64,000 bases of DNA from Nitratireductor sp. (GTDB taxonomy: Bacteria; Pseudomonadota; Alphaproteobacteria; Rhizobiales; Rhizobiaceae). Under the pieces are notes generated by a model that worked only from the letters and a program-made list of their open reading frames with translations, ran no database searches and was not told the DNA's origin. The DNA lies in assembly GCF_017794765.1 (NCBI RefSeq), contig NZ_CP051236.1, forward strand, positions 728,780 through 792,779, in the 5' to 3' direction. Made by a program: the position numbers and the translations under genes. Every line of letters begins with the position of its first letter. Within the stretch, counting starts at the first letter, position 1. Below are positions 36,683 to 46,178 of this stretch, in pieces.

Positions 36683-38260
36683 TCAGGAGATCTGCCACGC
36701 GATAACGGCAAGCGCAATCGCGATCACCCACAGGGCGAAACGCCCGCCGCGTGAATGGCGGGCTTCTGCCCTGCCAATCGCTTCGGCGGTCTCGGGATCA
36801 AAGCGCAAACCCTTCTGGGCCATCGTGTCGATCTCACGGGAGAGGCGCTCCGTACGGGCGGCCAGATCCGGGGCCTGACGAACGAGCGCGACGAGCGCCC
36901 CCACGCCTTCGCCTGCATCCCTTATGATGCCGCGTGGCCCGAGATTGGCGGCGATCCAGTCGGACACCACCGGCTCGGCCGTCTTCCACATATTGAAATG
37001 CGGATCGAGCGTGCGCGCCACACCTTCGACCACCACCATGGTTTTCTGCAGCAGCAGAAGCTCCGGGCGGGTCTGCATGTCGAAGAGTTCGGTGACTTCG
37101 AAGAGAAGTGTGAGAAGGCGCGCCATGGAAATGGTCTCGGCAGACTGGCCGTGGATCGGCTCACCAATGGCGCGCAGCGCCTGCGCAAAAGCGGCGACGT
37201 CGTGGTGCGCCGGTACATAACCCGCCTCGAAATGCACCTCCGCCACCCGGCGGAAATCGCGGGTAATAAAACCGTAGAGGATCTCGGCCAGGAAATGCCG
37301 CTCCTTGCGTCCAATCCGTCCGGTGATGCCAAAATCGACGGCAACGATCGTGCCGTCATCCTCGACAAACAGGTTGCCGGGATGCATGTCCGCGTGAAAG
37401 AAGCCGTCGCGCAGTGTATGGCGCAGGAAGGACTGGATCAGCGTTCTGGCGAGCGCTTCGAGGTCGTGACCTGCTTCCCGCAACGCGTCGATGTCCGACA
37501 TCTTCGTGCCGTTGACCCATTCGAGTGTCATCACATCGCGACCGGTGCGCTGCCAGTCGACAGCCGGAACGCGGAAACCCGGGTCGTCCCTGGTGTTTTC
37601 CTGTATCTCTGAAATGGCAGCGGCTTCCAGCCGCAGATCCATCTCGATCTTCGTCACCTGCGCCAGCGTCTCCGCCACCTTCACAGGCTTGAGACGACGC
37701 GTGGACGGCATGAACCGTTCCTGCAGGTGTGCAGCCAGAAAATAGCTTTCGAGATCGTTCTGAAACCGGCGCCTGACGCCGGGCCTGATGACCTTCACGG
37801 CCACCTTCCGGGGCTCTGATCCACCGACATCAACAAGCGCCTCGTGCACCTGAGCAATGGAAGCGGCGGCAACAGGCCCGTCGAACTGCACAAAGAGCTC
37901 CTCAACCGGTCTCCCGAGCGAAGTTTCTATGGCCGCCCGCGCCTGGGTCTCCGGGAACGTATCCATCCGGTCCTGAAGGCGGGAAAGGTCCCGAGCCATG
38001 TCATGGCCGACGACATCAGGTCGGGTTGCCAGGAACTGACCGAGCTTCACATAGGAGGGCCCCAGTCGGTTCACCGCCTGCGCAAGTCGTTCAGGGCGGT
38101 CGCGTCGTGCCGAACGACGCCGAGACATCAGCTTTGCGACACGCCAGCCAAAGCGCGGCATGCCTTCCAACTGGTCGCCCGGCATGGCCGCAACCACACC
38201 TTCGCGAATGAGAATCCAGCCCGCGCGTGCAAGCCTCAGATATGCGCCGACCGTACTCAT
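36683..38260 (-). CDS. ubiB: Ubiquinone biosynthesis kinase-like protein UbiB
   Basis: A 525-residue atypical kinase (ABC1/UbiB family) needed for ubiquinone synthesis. The family KxGQ motif is present as YVKLGQFLATRPDVVG, followed by the Ala-rich loop AAASIAQVHEA, VAVKVIRPG, the catalytic loop GFFHADMHPGNL and the DFG motif in VAVDFGITGRIG. A C-terminal hydrophobic segment (LWVIAIALAVIAWQ) anchors it to the membrane. It follows ubiE by 10 bases in the same direction. Confidence 0.95.
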   Translation of the reverse strand: MSTVGAYLRLARAGWILIREGVVAAMPGDQLEGMPRFGWRVAKLMSRRRSARRDRPERLAQAVNRLGPSYVKLGQFLATRPDVVGHDMARDLSRLQDRMDTFPETQARAAIETSLGRPVEELFVQFDGPVAAASIAQVHEALVDVGGSEPRKVAVKVIRPGVRRRFQNDLESYFLAAHLQERFMPSTRRLKPVKVAETLAQVTKIEMDLRLEAAAISEIQENTRDDPGFRVPAVDWQRTGRDVMTLEWVNGTKMSDIDALREAGHDLEALARTLIQSFLRHTLRDGFFHADMHPGNLFVEDDGTIVAVDFGITGRIGRKERHFLAEILYGFITRDFRRVAEVHFEAGYVPAHHDVAAFAQALRAIGEPIHGQSAETISMARLLTLLFEVTELFDMQTRPELLLLQKTMVVVEGVARTLDPHFNMWKTAEPVVSDWIAANLGPRGIIRDAGEGVGALVALVRQAPDLAARTERLSREIDTMAQKGLRFDPETAEAIGRAEARHSRGGRFALWVIAIALAVIAWQIS

Positions 38261-38270
38261 GAATATGCCG

Positions 38271-39047
38271 TCAAATCTTCCAGCCGGAGTGCAGGGCGGC
38301 GATCCCGCCAGTATAATTGCGCCATGTCACGCGCGAGAAGCCCGCATTTGTGATCATCGCGGCAAAATTCTGCTGGTTTGGGAACTTGCGGATGGATTCG
38401 ATCAGATACCGATAGGGCTCGCCGTCGCCTGTCACCGCCTGCCCGATGCGCGGAATCGCATGGAAGGACCAGTTTTCATAGACCTTGTCGAGGAGCGGCA
38501 TTTCGACTTCGGAAAATTCGAGGCACAGAAAGCGCCCGCCGGGTTTCAGAACGCGAAAAGCCTCATCGAGTGCCCGGTCGATATGCGGCACATTGCGAAT
38601 GCCAAAGGCAATCGTATAGGCGTCAAAAGTGTTGTCCTCGAAAGGCAGATCTTCTGCGTTGGCTTCGACGAAAGTCAGATTTTCGGCAAAGCCTCTCTTT
38701 TCGGCGCGTTCCCGTCCGACTTCCAGCATCGAGCCATTGATATCGAGCACGGTCACGTCCGCATTGCGGCGGGATGCCTCGACGATACGGAATGCGATGT
38801 CACCCGTGCCACCGGCCACGTCAAGGGCGCGATAGCCCGGTCGCTTCGAAGGTGCGAGCCATGAAATCATGGCATCCTTCCAGGCCCGATGCAGCCCGGC
38901 GGACATGAGGTCGTTCATCACGTCATAGCGTTTTGCAACGCGGTGGAACACCGTGTTGACCAGACCCTGCTTCTCGTTCTCGTCAACCTGACGAAAACCG
39001 TAGGCCGTCTCCATGCCGCCCTGGGCGGTGGTACGTTGATCTGACAT
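38271..39047 (-). CDS. ubiE: Ubiquinone/menaquinone C-methyltransferase UbiE
   Basis: A 258-residue SAM-dependent methyltransferase acting on the quinone ring. Motif I is [15 protein letters not shown], and the UbiE signatures [18 protein letters not shown] and [26 protein letters not shown] are intact. The start is one of two adjacent ATGs (39050 and 39047); the second has better spacing to AGGG. First gene of ubiE-ubiB, divergent from add. Confidence 0.95.
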   Translation of the reverse strand: MSDQRTTAQGGMETAYGFRQVDENEKQGLVNTVFHRVAKRYDVMNDLMSAGLHRAWKDAMISWLAPSKRPGYRALDVAGGTGDIAFRIVEASRRNADVTVLDINGSMLEVGRERAEKRGFAENLTFVEANAEDLPFEDNTFDAYTIAFGIRNVPHIDRALDEAFRVLKPGGRFLCLEFSEVEMPLLDKVYENWSFHAIPRIGQAVTGDGEPYRYLIESIRKFPNQQNFAAMITNAGFSRVTWRNYTGGIAALHSGWKI

Positions 39048-39155
39048 CATCACCCTTTCGAAATCGCCGGGACCATAGCTCATTGCCGCTTCTGGCGCTA
39101 TTGTCAAAAGCGCGATGAACAGCCGCGCCGGCGGACTGGTTAAAACGGAGCGCAC

Positions 39156-40136
39156 ATGGTCCCAAAAGCCGAGCTTCACTGTCATATCGAAGGTGCTGCC
39201 TCGCCTGAGCTTGTTTTGTCCCAGGCCCGCAAATATGGCGTCGATACATCCGGCTTTCTTCGTGACGGGGCGTATCACTGGTACGATTTTACGAGTTTTC
39301 TGGCCGCTTATGACGCCGCGGCGAACCTCTTTCGAAGCGAGGAGGATTACGCGCTTCTGGCCGAGGATTACTTGACCGGCCTGTGGCGCGAAGGGGCCGT
39401 TTACTCGGAGATCTTCACCTCACCCGATCATGCCGAACGCGCCGGTTTGTCCCGCATGGACTACACAAATGCCCTCGGCGAGGGGATTGAGCGGGCGCGG
39501 GCGAAAACCGGCATCGAGGGAAGGATCATCGTCACGGGCGTGCGTCATTTCGGTGCGGCTGCGGTTGAGGATGCGGCCCGCTTTGCCGCCGCCTGCAGGC
39601 ATCCTCTGGTGACCGGTTTCGGCATGGCTGGAGACGAGCGTTTCGGCAATGTGCGTGACTATGAACATGCATTCGAGATCGCCCGCGAGGCCGGGTTGGG
39701 CCTGACTGTCCATGCCGGGGAATTCGGTGGCTGGGAGAGTGTGGAGGCAGCGCTGAACCATATTCGCCCCGCGCGCATCGGCCATGGCGTGCGCGCCATC
39801 GAAAATCCCGATCTGGTGCGCCGGCTCGCAGACGAAGGTGTGGTACTGGAGGTATGTCCGGTCTCCAACATCGTGCTGAAGGTCTACCCCGATTACGCCA
39901 GTCACCCGTTACCAGACTTGCTCGAGGCTGGGTGCCGCGTCACCCTCAACTCGGATGACCCGCCGCATTTCCATACTTCGCTCGGTTACGAATATCACGT
40001 GGCACGGGAGCATTTCGGCCTGGACGATGCGACCTTGCGTAGCCTCACGCGTACGGCCATAGAGGCGGCTTTTGTCGACGATGCCACCCGCAGACGCCTG
40101 CTCGATGCTCTTGAAGACAAAACTGTGGCTCAATGA
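39156..40136 (+). CDS. add: Adenosine deaminase family protein
   Basis: A 326-residue amidohydrolase converting adenosine to inosine (adenine as substrate is a known variation). Zinc ligands and catalytic residues are visible: His8 and His10 in [20 protein letters not shown] (zinc His and catalytic Glu region), [11 protein letters not shown], and NSDDPPHF with the final Asp pair. GGAGCG precedes the ATG. It starts the nucleoside salvage island, with upp next on the same strand. Confidence 0.92.
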   Translation: MVPKAELHCHIEGAASPELVLSQARKYGVDTSGFLRDGAYHWYDFTSFLAAYDAAANLFRSEEDYALLAEDYLTGLWREGAVYSEIFTSPDHAERAGLSRMDYTNALGEGIERARAKTGIEGRIIVTGVRHFGAAAVEDAARFAAACRHPLVTGFGMAGDERFGNVRDYEHAFEIAREAGLGLTVHAGEFGGWESVEAALNHIRPARIGHGVRAIENPDLVRRLADEGVVLEVCPVSNIVLKVYPDYASHPLPDLLEAGCRVTLNSDDPPHFHTSLGYEYHVAREHFGLDDATLRSLTRTAIEAAFVDDATRRRLLDALEDKTVAQ

Positions 40137-40208
40137 GGCATGCGGTATGCTGAAACGTTCGTGTTGGTTAGTATCGGCAACAAGAAACCAGCATCCGGGG
40201 AACTTCAC

Positions 40209-40838
40209 ATGCAGGGCGTGACTGTCGTCGACCACCCGCTTGTCCAGCACAAGCTCACAATCATGCGCGACAAGGAGACGTCGACGGCCGGCTTTCGGCG
40301 TCTTCTGCGCGAGATTTCGCTATTGCTGTGTTATGAGGTCACGCGTGATCTGGAACTCACCACCAAGCGAATAGAAACACCTCTTCAGCCCATTGATTCG
40401 CCAACGCTGGAAGGAAAGAAACTCGTGTTCGCCTCGGTGCTGCGTGCCGGGAACGGGCTCCTGGACGGCATGCTCGATCTAGTACCGGCAGCGCGTGTAG
40501 CGCATGTGGGCATGTATCGCGATCATGAAACGCTGGAAGCGATCGAGTATTTTTTCAAGGCGCCGAGTGATCTCGGTGACCGGCTGGTGATCGTGGTCGA
40601 TCCGATGCTGGCGACGGCCAACTCCGCCATCGCCGCCGTTGATAAACTCAAGGAGCGGGGCGCCACCAATCTGCGCTTCCTGTGCCTGCTGGCAGCCCCG
40701 GAAGGTGTTGAGAACTTCCGTAGATCCCACCCCGATGTGCCGATTTTCACAGCTTCAATAGACGAGCGCCTGAACGAGAAGGGCTATATCGTGCCCGGTC
40801 TCGGCGATGCAGGTGACCGCATGTATGGGACCAAGTAA
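40209..40838 (+). CDS. upp: Uracil phosphoribosyltransferase
   Basis: A 209-residue enzyme making UMP from uracil and PRPP. Typical segments are [28 protein letters not shown] at the start, [17 protein letters not shown], the PRPP loop [19 protein letters not shown], and the C-terminal [16 protein letters not shown]. The ATG at 40209 follows GGGGAA; an upstream in-frame ATG at 40140 adds an unrelated extension. Probably co-transcribed with add. Confidence 0.96.
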   Translation: MQGVTVVDHPLVQHKLTIMRDKETSTAGFRRLLREISLLLCYEVTRDLELTTKRIETPLQPIDSPTLEGKKLVFASVLRAGNGLLDGMLDLVPAARVAHVGMYRDHETLEAIEYFFKAPSDLGDRLVIVVDPMLATANSAIAAVDKLKERGATNLRFLCLLAAPEGVENFRRSHPDVPIFTASIDERLNEKGYIVPGLGDAGDRMYGTK

Positions 40839-40934
40839 CCCACACTTAACCAACCGGAATGGTTGTCGGCGCCGTTAAGCGAATGATCGGCGGTGGTTCT
40901 TATGGTTCTTCCAGCAGCAAACTGGAAGGAACAG

Positions 40935-41510
40935 ATGTTTCGCAAGATGATCATGCTGGGGGTGGTGGCTGGCGCTGCAGGGGGCGTTCCCGCTCTCTAT
41001 CAGAGCAATCCGGAGTTCTACCGGGAGCTGCTGCACGCGGCGTTGACTTTGAGCGCGAATGAAAACCCACAACAGGTCGCAGCCTCGCGCCCTGCTTCCA
41101 GTCCCTTGCCGATGAACAGCGAAACGTCGGTTCTTCTGGGCAGAAAGGTCAGCATCACTGCCGATGAGACGGGTCATTTCGTGGGGCGGTTCAAATTGAA
41201 CGGTCGTGAGCTGAGTGCGATGATTGATACGGGTGCGACCTATGTGGCGATCAACCGGGATACCGCGCGCCGGATCGGAGTATCTTTGAACTCCTCTGAC
41301 TTCAAATATGAAGTGAACACGGCCAACGGCAAGGTACGCGCGGCGGCGACGACGATCGATAGCCTCCAGATTGGCCGCATCTATGTAGAAAACATCGATG
41401 CGGTGGTGCTCGATGATCGGGCGCTGGACAAGATCTTGATAGGTATGAGCTTTCTTGACCGTCTTGCCCGCTTTCAGGTGGAAAACCGGGCGCTGGTGCT
41501 CGAACAATAG
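40935..41510 (+). CDS. Retropepsin-like clan AA aspartic protease (TIGR02281 type)
   Basis: A 191-residue protein with an N-terminal hydrophobic anchor (MLGVVAGAAGGVPALY). A linker is followed by a retropepsin-like domain, with the single catalytic DTG at 98-100 in AMIDTGATYVAINRDTARRIG. Members are expected to dimerise to form an active site; rhizobial relatives (perP/aspartyl protease group) are membrane-linked and poorly characterised. AAGGA precedes the ATG. Confidence 0.85.
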   Translation: MFRKMIMLGVVAGAAGGVPALYQSNPEFYRELLHAALTLSANENPQQVAASRPASSPLPMNSETSVLLGRKVSITADETGHFVGRFKLNGRELSAMIDTGATYVAINRDTARRIGVSLNSSDFKYEVNTANGKVRAAATTIDSLQIGRIYVENIDAVVLDDRALDKILIGMSFLDRLARFQVENRALVLEQ

Positions 41511-41540
41511 AAAGACTTTGATTCCACAGCCCGATCTGCT

Positions 41541-42860
41541 TCAAATCTCTGCCGTTACCCGACGCAGGATCGTTTTGCGCGTACGCGGTTTCGCATCAGT
41601 GATGTCGTAGGCGCTGCTCACAATGCGCGCTGCGCGCCGGGCGCTTTCTTCCGATGATGCATGCACCATGCAGAGCGGTTCGCCATGTTTCGTTTCGGCC
41701 CCAAGAGGCAAGAGATCGGTGAAGCCGACGGAATGATCGATCGTGTCCTGGGGAGTTCGCCGACCGCCACCGAGCCCGATCACACCAATGCCAACCGCAC
41801 GCGCGTCAATCGCGCTCACAAAGCCATCATTCGCAGCAGGAACGGGGAGGGTTACAGACGCACGAGGCAGATACTTGTCCGGATTTTCAACAAAGTCACC
41901 CGGTCCGCCAAGCGCGGACACCATCTGGCCGAATCGTTCTGCAGCACGCCCGCTCTCGAGCGCTTCATGGGCCCGGTCGTAGGCTTCGCGCGTGGTTGTC
42001 GCGATGCCGGAGGCAAGCAGCATCTCGCTGGCAAGCGCCAGTGTGACGTCCTCCAGCCTGCGGTCGCGCTTCTCGCCCGTGAGAAAGTCGACCGCATTGA
42101 CAACTTCCACCGCATTGCCGGCGGCGGATGCGAGTGGCTGGTTCATGTCGGTTATGAGCGCGGAGGCCGAAAGGCCCGCTTCGCCCGCAACGCGCACCAG
42201 ATTTTCGGCTAGCTTGCGCGCCGCACGGGCATCGCCCATGAAGGCGCCATTGCCGGACTTCACATCGAGCACCAGCGATGAAAGGCCGGCGGCCAGCTTC
42301 TTCGACAGGATGGAGGCGGTGATGAGCGGGATCGATTCCACCGTGCCGGTAACATCGCGCACGGCATAGAAGCGCTTGTCGGCAGGCGCGAGATCGCCCG
42401 TCTGCCCGATGATCGCGCAGCCCACCTTTCGCACCGTTTCGGCAAAGCGTTTCTGGTCTGGCTGGCTCGTGTAACCGGGGATGGAATCCATCTTGTCGAG
42501 CGTGCCGCCGGTGTGGCCGAGGCCGCGTCCGGAGATCATCGGCACAAAGGCGCCGCAGGCCGCCACGATGGGGGCAAGCATGAGGGAGACATTGTCACCT
42601 ACACCGCCGGTGGAATGCTTGTCGGTCACGGGGCCAGGCAGGTTCGACCAGTCGAGCACGCTGCCGGAATCGCGCATGGCGAGCGTGAGGGCCGCCCCTT
42701 CCGCGGCATCCATGCCGTTCAAAAGAACTGCCATGGCGAGCGCCGCGATCTGCCCCTCGCTCCATGAACCATCTGCGAGTCCGGCGGTGAACGCGCAGAT
42801 TTCCTCGCCTGTCAGCGCCTTGCCGTCGCGCTTCCTGCGGATGATTTCCTGAGGGAGCAT
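41541..42860 (-). CDS. deoA: Thymidine phosphorylase
   Basis: A 439-residue enzyme splitting thymidine or deoxyuridine with phosphate into base and deoxyribose 1-phosphate. The family signature is SGRGLGHTGGTLDKMDSIPG, preceded by TDKHSTGGVGDNVSLML (phosphate loop) and followed by LDVKSGNGAFM. It is the last gene of the ABC-cdd-punA-deoA operon, 7 bases after punA. Confidence 0.96.
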   Translation of the reverse strand: MLPQEIIRRKRDGKALTGEEICAFTAGLADGSWSEGQIAALAMAVLLNGMDAAEGAALTLAMRDSGSVLDWSNLPGPVTDKHSTGGVGDNVSLMLAPIVAACGAFVPMISGRGLGHTGGTLDKMDSIPGYTSQPDQKRFAETVRKVGCAIIGQTGDLAPADKRFYAVRDVTGTVESIPLITASILSKKLAAGLSSLVLDVKSGNGAFMGDARAARKLAENLVRVAGEAGLSASALITDMNQPLASAAGNAVEVVNAVDFLTGEKRDRRLEDVTLALASEMLLASGIATTTREAYDRAHEALESGRAAERFGQMVSALGGPGDFVENPDKYLPRASVTLPVPAANDGFVSAIDARAVGIGVIGLGGGRRTPQDTIDHSVGFTDLLPLGAETKHGEPLCMVHASSEESARRAARIVSSAYDITDAKPRTRKTILRRVTAEI

Positions 42861-42867
42861 TTGATCC

Positions 42868-43674
42868 TCAGCCTACCGGCAGGCCATCGGCGCACAACTG
42901 GCCGAGAATGGTGGCGAGCCGCTGCCCGCCAATGGGCGCCATGTCCTTCGTTTCCTGATGCGAAAGCTCGCCTGCGCTCATCCCGGCCCCAAGATTGGTG
43001 ATAACCGAACAGGCCGCGACACGAAGCCCGAGATAGCGCGATAGAATAACCTCGGGAACCGTCGACATGCCGACAGCATCGGCCCCCAGAGTGCGGGCCA
43101 TGCGGATTTCCGCCGGTGTTTCGAAGGTCGGGCCGGAGAACCACATATAGACGCCCTTGTGCAATTGCGTGCCGGTTTTGCGCGCGGCGTTCTCAAGGCG
43201 CGCGCGCAGGCCCGCATCATACGCCTCGCTCATGCCCACGAACCGGCGGTCGCTGCCTTCACCGATCAGCGGGTTGGCGCCCGAGAAATTGATGTGATCC
43301 TCGATCAGCATGACCGAGCCAGGCGGCATGTCTTCGCGCAGGGATCCGGCGGCATTGGTGAGGATGAGCTGCGTGATGCCTATGCCCCATAAGGTTTCGA
43401 GCGCCGGGCGCATGGCGGCGGGATCGCCGTGCTCGTAATAATGGGCGCGCCCCGCCAGCATCAGGACCGGAGTACCGGAAAGCCGGCCCGCGACGATCTC
43501 GCCCGCATGGCCCGTCACGCCGCTTTGCGGAAAGCCCTGTAACTCGGAATAGGAGATGCGCACGGCATCCTCCACATCATTGACAAGCCCGCCGAGCCCC
43601 GAGCCCAGCACAAGAGCAAGCTGCGGGGCAAGCCCGTTGAGCCGCTCGGTCAGACGGTCCACGGCCTGTTTCAT
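42868..43674 (-). CDS. punA: Purine nucleoside phosphorylase
   Basis: A 268-residue trimeric-type PNP that splits inosine and guanosine with phosphate. Motifs are LVLGSGLGGLVND (phosphate site), HAGEIVAGRLSGTPVLMLAGRAHYYEH, and the late GADAVGMSTVPEVILSRYLGLRV and ITNLGAGMS. The ATG at 43674 overlaps the cdd stop by ATGA. Together with add it would handle purine nucleosides brought in by the ABC importer. Confidence 0.95.
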   Translation of the reverse strand: MKQAVDRLTERLNGLAPQLALVLGSGLGGLVNDVEDAVRISYSELQGFPQSGVTGHAGEIVAGRLSGTPVLMLAGRAHYYEHGDPAAMRPALETLWGIGITQLILTNAAGSLREDMPPGSVMLIEDHINFSGANPLIGEGSDRRFVGMSEAYDAGLRARLENAARKTGTQLHKGVYMWFSGPTFETPAEIRMARTLGADAVGMSTVPEVILSRYLGLRVAACSVITNLGAGMSAGELSHQETKDMAPIGGQRLATILGQLCADGLPVG

Positions 43675-44066
43675 TTGCCATCCTCGAAGCTGAAACCGCG
43701 TGGAAAGACCGCCGAAAACGGCACCGTTTCCAGAACACCTCCGGTATCGCACAGGTGCAGCACCGCATTCTCTGTAGCGAATTCCGCCAGCCGCTGCCGG
43801 CAGCCGCCGCAGGGCATGATCTTCGGCATCTTTTCTGCCACGACGGCGATCTCCGTCACGCGGCCGCCGCCAGCCATGACGAGATGGCCAAGTGCCGTGG
43901 TCTCGGCACACCAGCCTTCGGGATAGGAGGCGTTTTCGATGTTGCAGCCGGCGTGAATGGCGCCGGTCTCGGTTTTCACCGCAGCCCCCACGGGAAAGCG
44001 GGAATAGGGAGCATAGGCGTTCTTCATTGCCGCGCTGGCGGCGGAAAACAGATCTTCGGCGCTCAT
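43671..44066 (-). CDS. cdd: Cytidine deaminase
   Basis: A 131-residue homotetrameric-type cytidine deaminase. Catalytic Glu55 and zinc ligand Cys53 lie in GWCAETTALGH; the other zinc ligands Cys86 and Cys89 are in MPCGGCRQRLAEF. It converts cytidine and deoxycytidine to uridine forms. Its start overlaps the permease stop as TGATG and its end overlaps punA as ATGA. Confidence 0.95.
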   Translation of the reverse strand: MSAEDLFSAASAAMKNAYAPYSRFPVGAAVKTETGAIHAGCNIENASYPEGWCAETTALGHLVMAGGGRVTEIAVVAEKMPKIMPCGGCRQRLAEFATENAVLHLCDTGGVLETVPFSAVFPRGFSFEDGK

Positions 44067-45037
44067 CAACGCTCCTTCACATAGGGCACGCCGCCGGCGC
44101 GCGGTGGCACGGCCTTGCCGATAAAGCCGGCCAGAAGCACTACGGTGAGAATGTAGGGCAGCGCCTGCATGAACTGCACCGGCACCTGGCCGATCAAGGG
44201 CAGGGGCGTGCCCTGAATGCGGATGGCGAAAGCATCGAGGAAACCGAACAGGAGGCAGGCAAACATGACCGGCACGGGTTTCCACTTGGCGAAGATGAGA
44301 GCGGCCAGCGCGATGAAGCCGCGCCCTGCCGTCATGTCCTTCACGAAGCCGGCATTCTGCGCCAGCGACAGATAGGTGCCGGCCATGCCGGTAAGGATGC
44401 CGGTGCAGATGACAGCGCGGTAGCGCAGCCATGAGACGGAAACGCCTGCCGTGTCGACCGCTGCCGGGTTTTCACCCACCGCCCGGAGCCTGAGGCCGAA
44501 GCGGGTGCGGAACAGCACCCACCAGGTGAAGGGCACGAGCAGGAAGGCCGCGTAGGTGAGAAGCGAATGGCCGGAGATGAGTTCGGAGTAGATGTCGCCG
44601 AGGATCGGCACATCGCGCACCGCCCCTGCAAAGGGGAGTTCGACGGCGCCAAACCGGGCGTCGCCCGGCAGCGAGGGTGTGCGCCCACCCTGCCGGAACC
44701 ATGCCTGGCCCAGAATGATGGTCGAGCCGGCGGCAATGAAGTTGATGGCGACGCCCGAGACGATCTGGTTGCCGCGATGGGTGATCGAAGCAAAGCCATG
44801 CACGAGCGCGAGGAAGACCGAGATCAGCATGGCCGCCCCAAGCCCGGCCCAGGCAGAGCCGGTGACGGCCGCCGCCGCGCCGGCAGCAAATGCGCCGGCC
44901 AGCATCTTGCCCTCAAGGCCGATGTCGAACACGCCCGACCGCTCCGAATAAAGCCCGGCGAGCGCGGCCAGCAGGAGCGGTATGGACAGCCGCACGGTGG
45001 AATCGAGAACGAGGATCAGGGAATGAAAGAAATCCAT
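44066..45037 (-). CDS. Nucleoside ABC transporter permease, second subunit
   Basis: A 323-residue BPD-2 (branched-chain/sugar type) permease with about eight spans (LILVLDSTVRLSIPLLLAALAGLYSERSGVFDIGLEGKML at the start). This pair of permeases plus a double ATPase is the layout of Bmp/Nup-type nucleoside importers. One base separates it from the first permease gene. Confidence 0.9.
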   Translation of the reverse strand: MDFFHSLILVLDSTVRLSIPLLLAALAGLYSERSGVFDIGLEGKMLAGAFAAGAAAAVTGSAWAGLGAAMLISVFLALVHGFASITHRGNQIVSGVAINFIAAGSTIILGQAWFRQGGRTPSLPGDARFGAVELPFAGAVRDVPILGDIYSELISGHSLLTYAAFLLVPFTWWVLFRTRFGLRLRAVGENPAAVDTAGVSVSWLRYRAVICTGILTGMAGTYLSLAQNAGFVKDMTAGRGFIALAALIFAKWKPVPVMFACLLFGFLDAFAIRIQGTPLPLIGQVPVQFMQALPYILTVVLLAGFIGKAVPPRAGGVPYVKER

Positions 45038-45038
45038 C

Positions 45039-46178
45039 TCAGCCACCCTCGCCCTGCTGGGCCTCAATCCCCGCCGAACGCGGGCTGAGACTGGCGAAAA
45101 GCGCCTGTATCGAAGGCCGGAACATGTGCTCCAGCGCGCCGGCGAACAGGATGACGAGGCCCTGAATGATGACGATCATGTCGCGCGAGATGTTGGGCAT
45201 CTCGAAGGCGAGCTCCGCCCCGCCCTGATAGAGCATGCCGAACAGGATGGCCGCCGGCACGATGCCTGCCGGATGCGAGCGCCCCATCAGCGCCACGGCG
45301 ATGCCCACAAAACCCGCGCCGGTGACGAAATCGATCTGCAAACGGTTCTGGTCGCCCATCACCGGGTTGAGCGCCATCATGCCGGCAAGCGCGCCGGAGA
45401 TGAGCATGGTGATGATGATGATCTTCGTTTCGCTGACGCCGGCATAGCGCGCCGCCTTGGGGCTGAAACCGCGCATGCGGATCTCATAGCCGAGCCGCGT
45501 GCGCCAGATCAGAACCCAGACGAGAAACGCCGCCAGAAGCGCCAGCAGAAAGGAGAGGTTGAACGGGGCGGAGCGGATGGAAAAGCCCATTGCCTCCAGC
45601 ACCCAGTTGAGCTTGGGCAATTGCCCGCCTTCGAGGAAATTGCGGGTCTGCGGGGCCTGCGCGCCGGCGGGTTTGAGCACATTCACCAGCAGATAGACCA
45701 TCAGGCTTGCGGCAATGAAATTGAACATGATCGTCGTGATGACGATATGCGAGCCGCGCTTTGCCTGGAAATAGGCCGGGATGAAGGCCCACGCCGCACC
45801 GAACAGCGCAGCACCCACAATGGCCAGCGGAAACACCAGCCACCAGGGCAGAATGCTGTCGAAGGCGAGGCAGACCACCGCCACGCCCAGCCCGCCCACA
45901 TAGGCCTGCCCCTCGCCGCCAATGTTGAACAGGCTGCAATGGAAGGCGACGGCCACGGCAAGCCCGGTGAAGATGAAGCTTGTCGCGTAATAGAGCGTAT
46001 AGGCGATGTTCTGCCCGCGGCCGAGCGCCCCTTCCACCAGAATGGCGGCGGCGCGGAAGGGGTTTTCTCCCACAAGCATCACCACCAGCCCGGCCACCAG
46101 AAAGGCGACGGCGAGATTGATGAGCGGGATCAGCCCGTAATCGGCCCAAGCGGGCAGTTTCGCATAAGGCGCACTCAT
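45039..46178 (-). CDS. Nucleoside ABC transporter permease, first subunit
   Basis: A 379-residue BPD-2 permease, longer than its partner. Features are the HCSLFNIGGEGQAYVGGLGV segment typical of this family and GFSPKAARYAGVSETKIIIITMLISGALAGM. It overlaps the ATPase gene by ATGA. It should form the heterodimeric channel with the following permease. Confidence 0.9.
   Translation of the reverse strand: MSAPYAKLPAWADYGLIPLINLAVAFLVAGLVVMLVGENPFRAAAILVEGALGRGQNIAYTLYYATSFIFTGLAVAVAFHCSLFNIGGEGQAYVGGLGVAVVCLAFDSILPWWLVFPLAIVGAALFGAAWAFIPAYFQAKRGSHIVITTIMFNFIAASLMVYLLVNVLKPAGAQAPQTRNFLEGGQLPKLNWVLEAMGFSIRSAPFNLSFLLALLAAFLVWVLIWRTRLGYEIRMRGFSPKAARYAGVSETKIIIITMLISGALAGMMALNPVMGDQNRLQIDFVTGAGFVGIAVALMGRSHPAGIVPAAILFGMLYQGGAELAFEMPNISRDMIVIIQGLVILFAGALEHMFRPSIQALFASLSPRSAGIEAQQGEGG

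Noticed and set aside
40840-40890. Terminator after upp (CTTAAC/GTTAAG and AACC/GGTT pairings)
   Set aside because: The pairings are short and interrupted, with no T-run; not strong enough to list.
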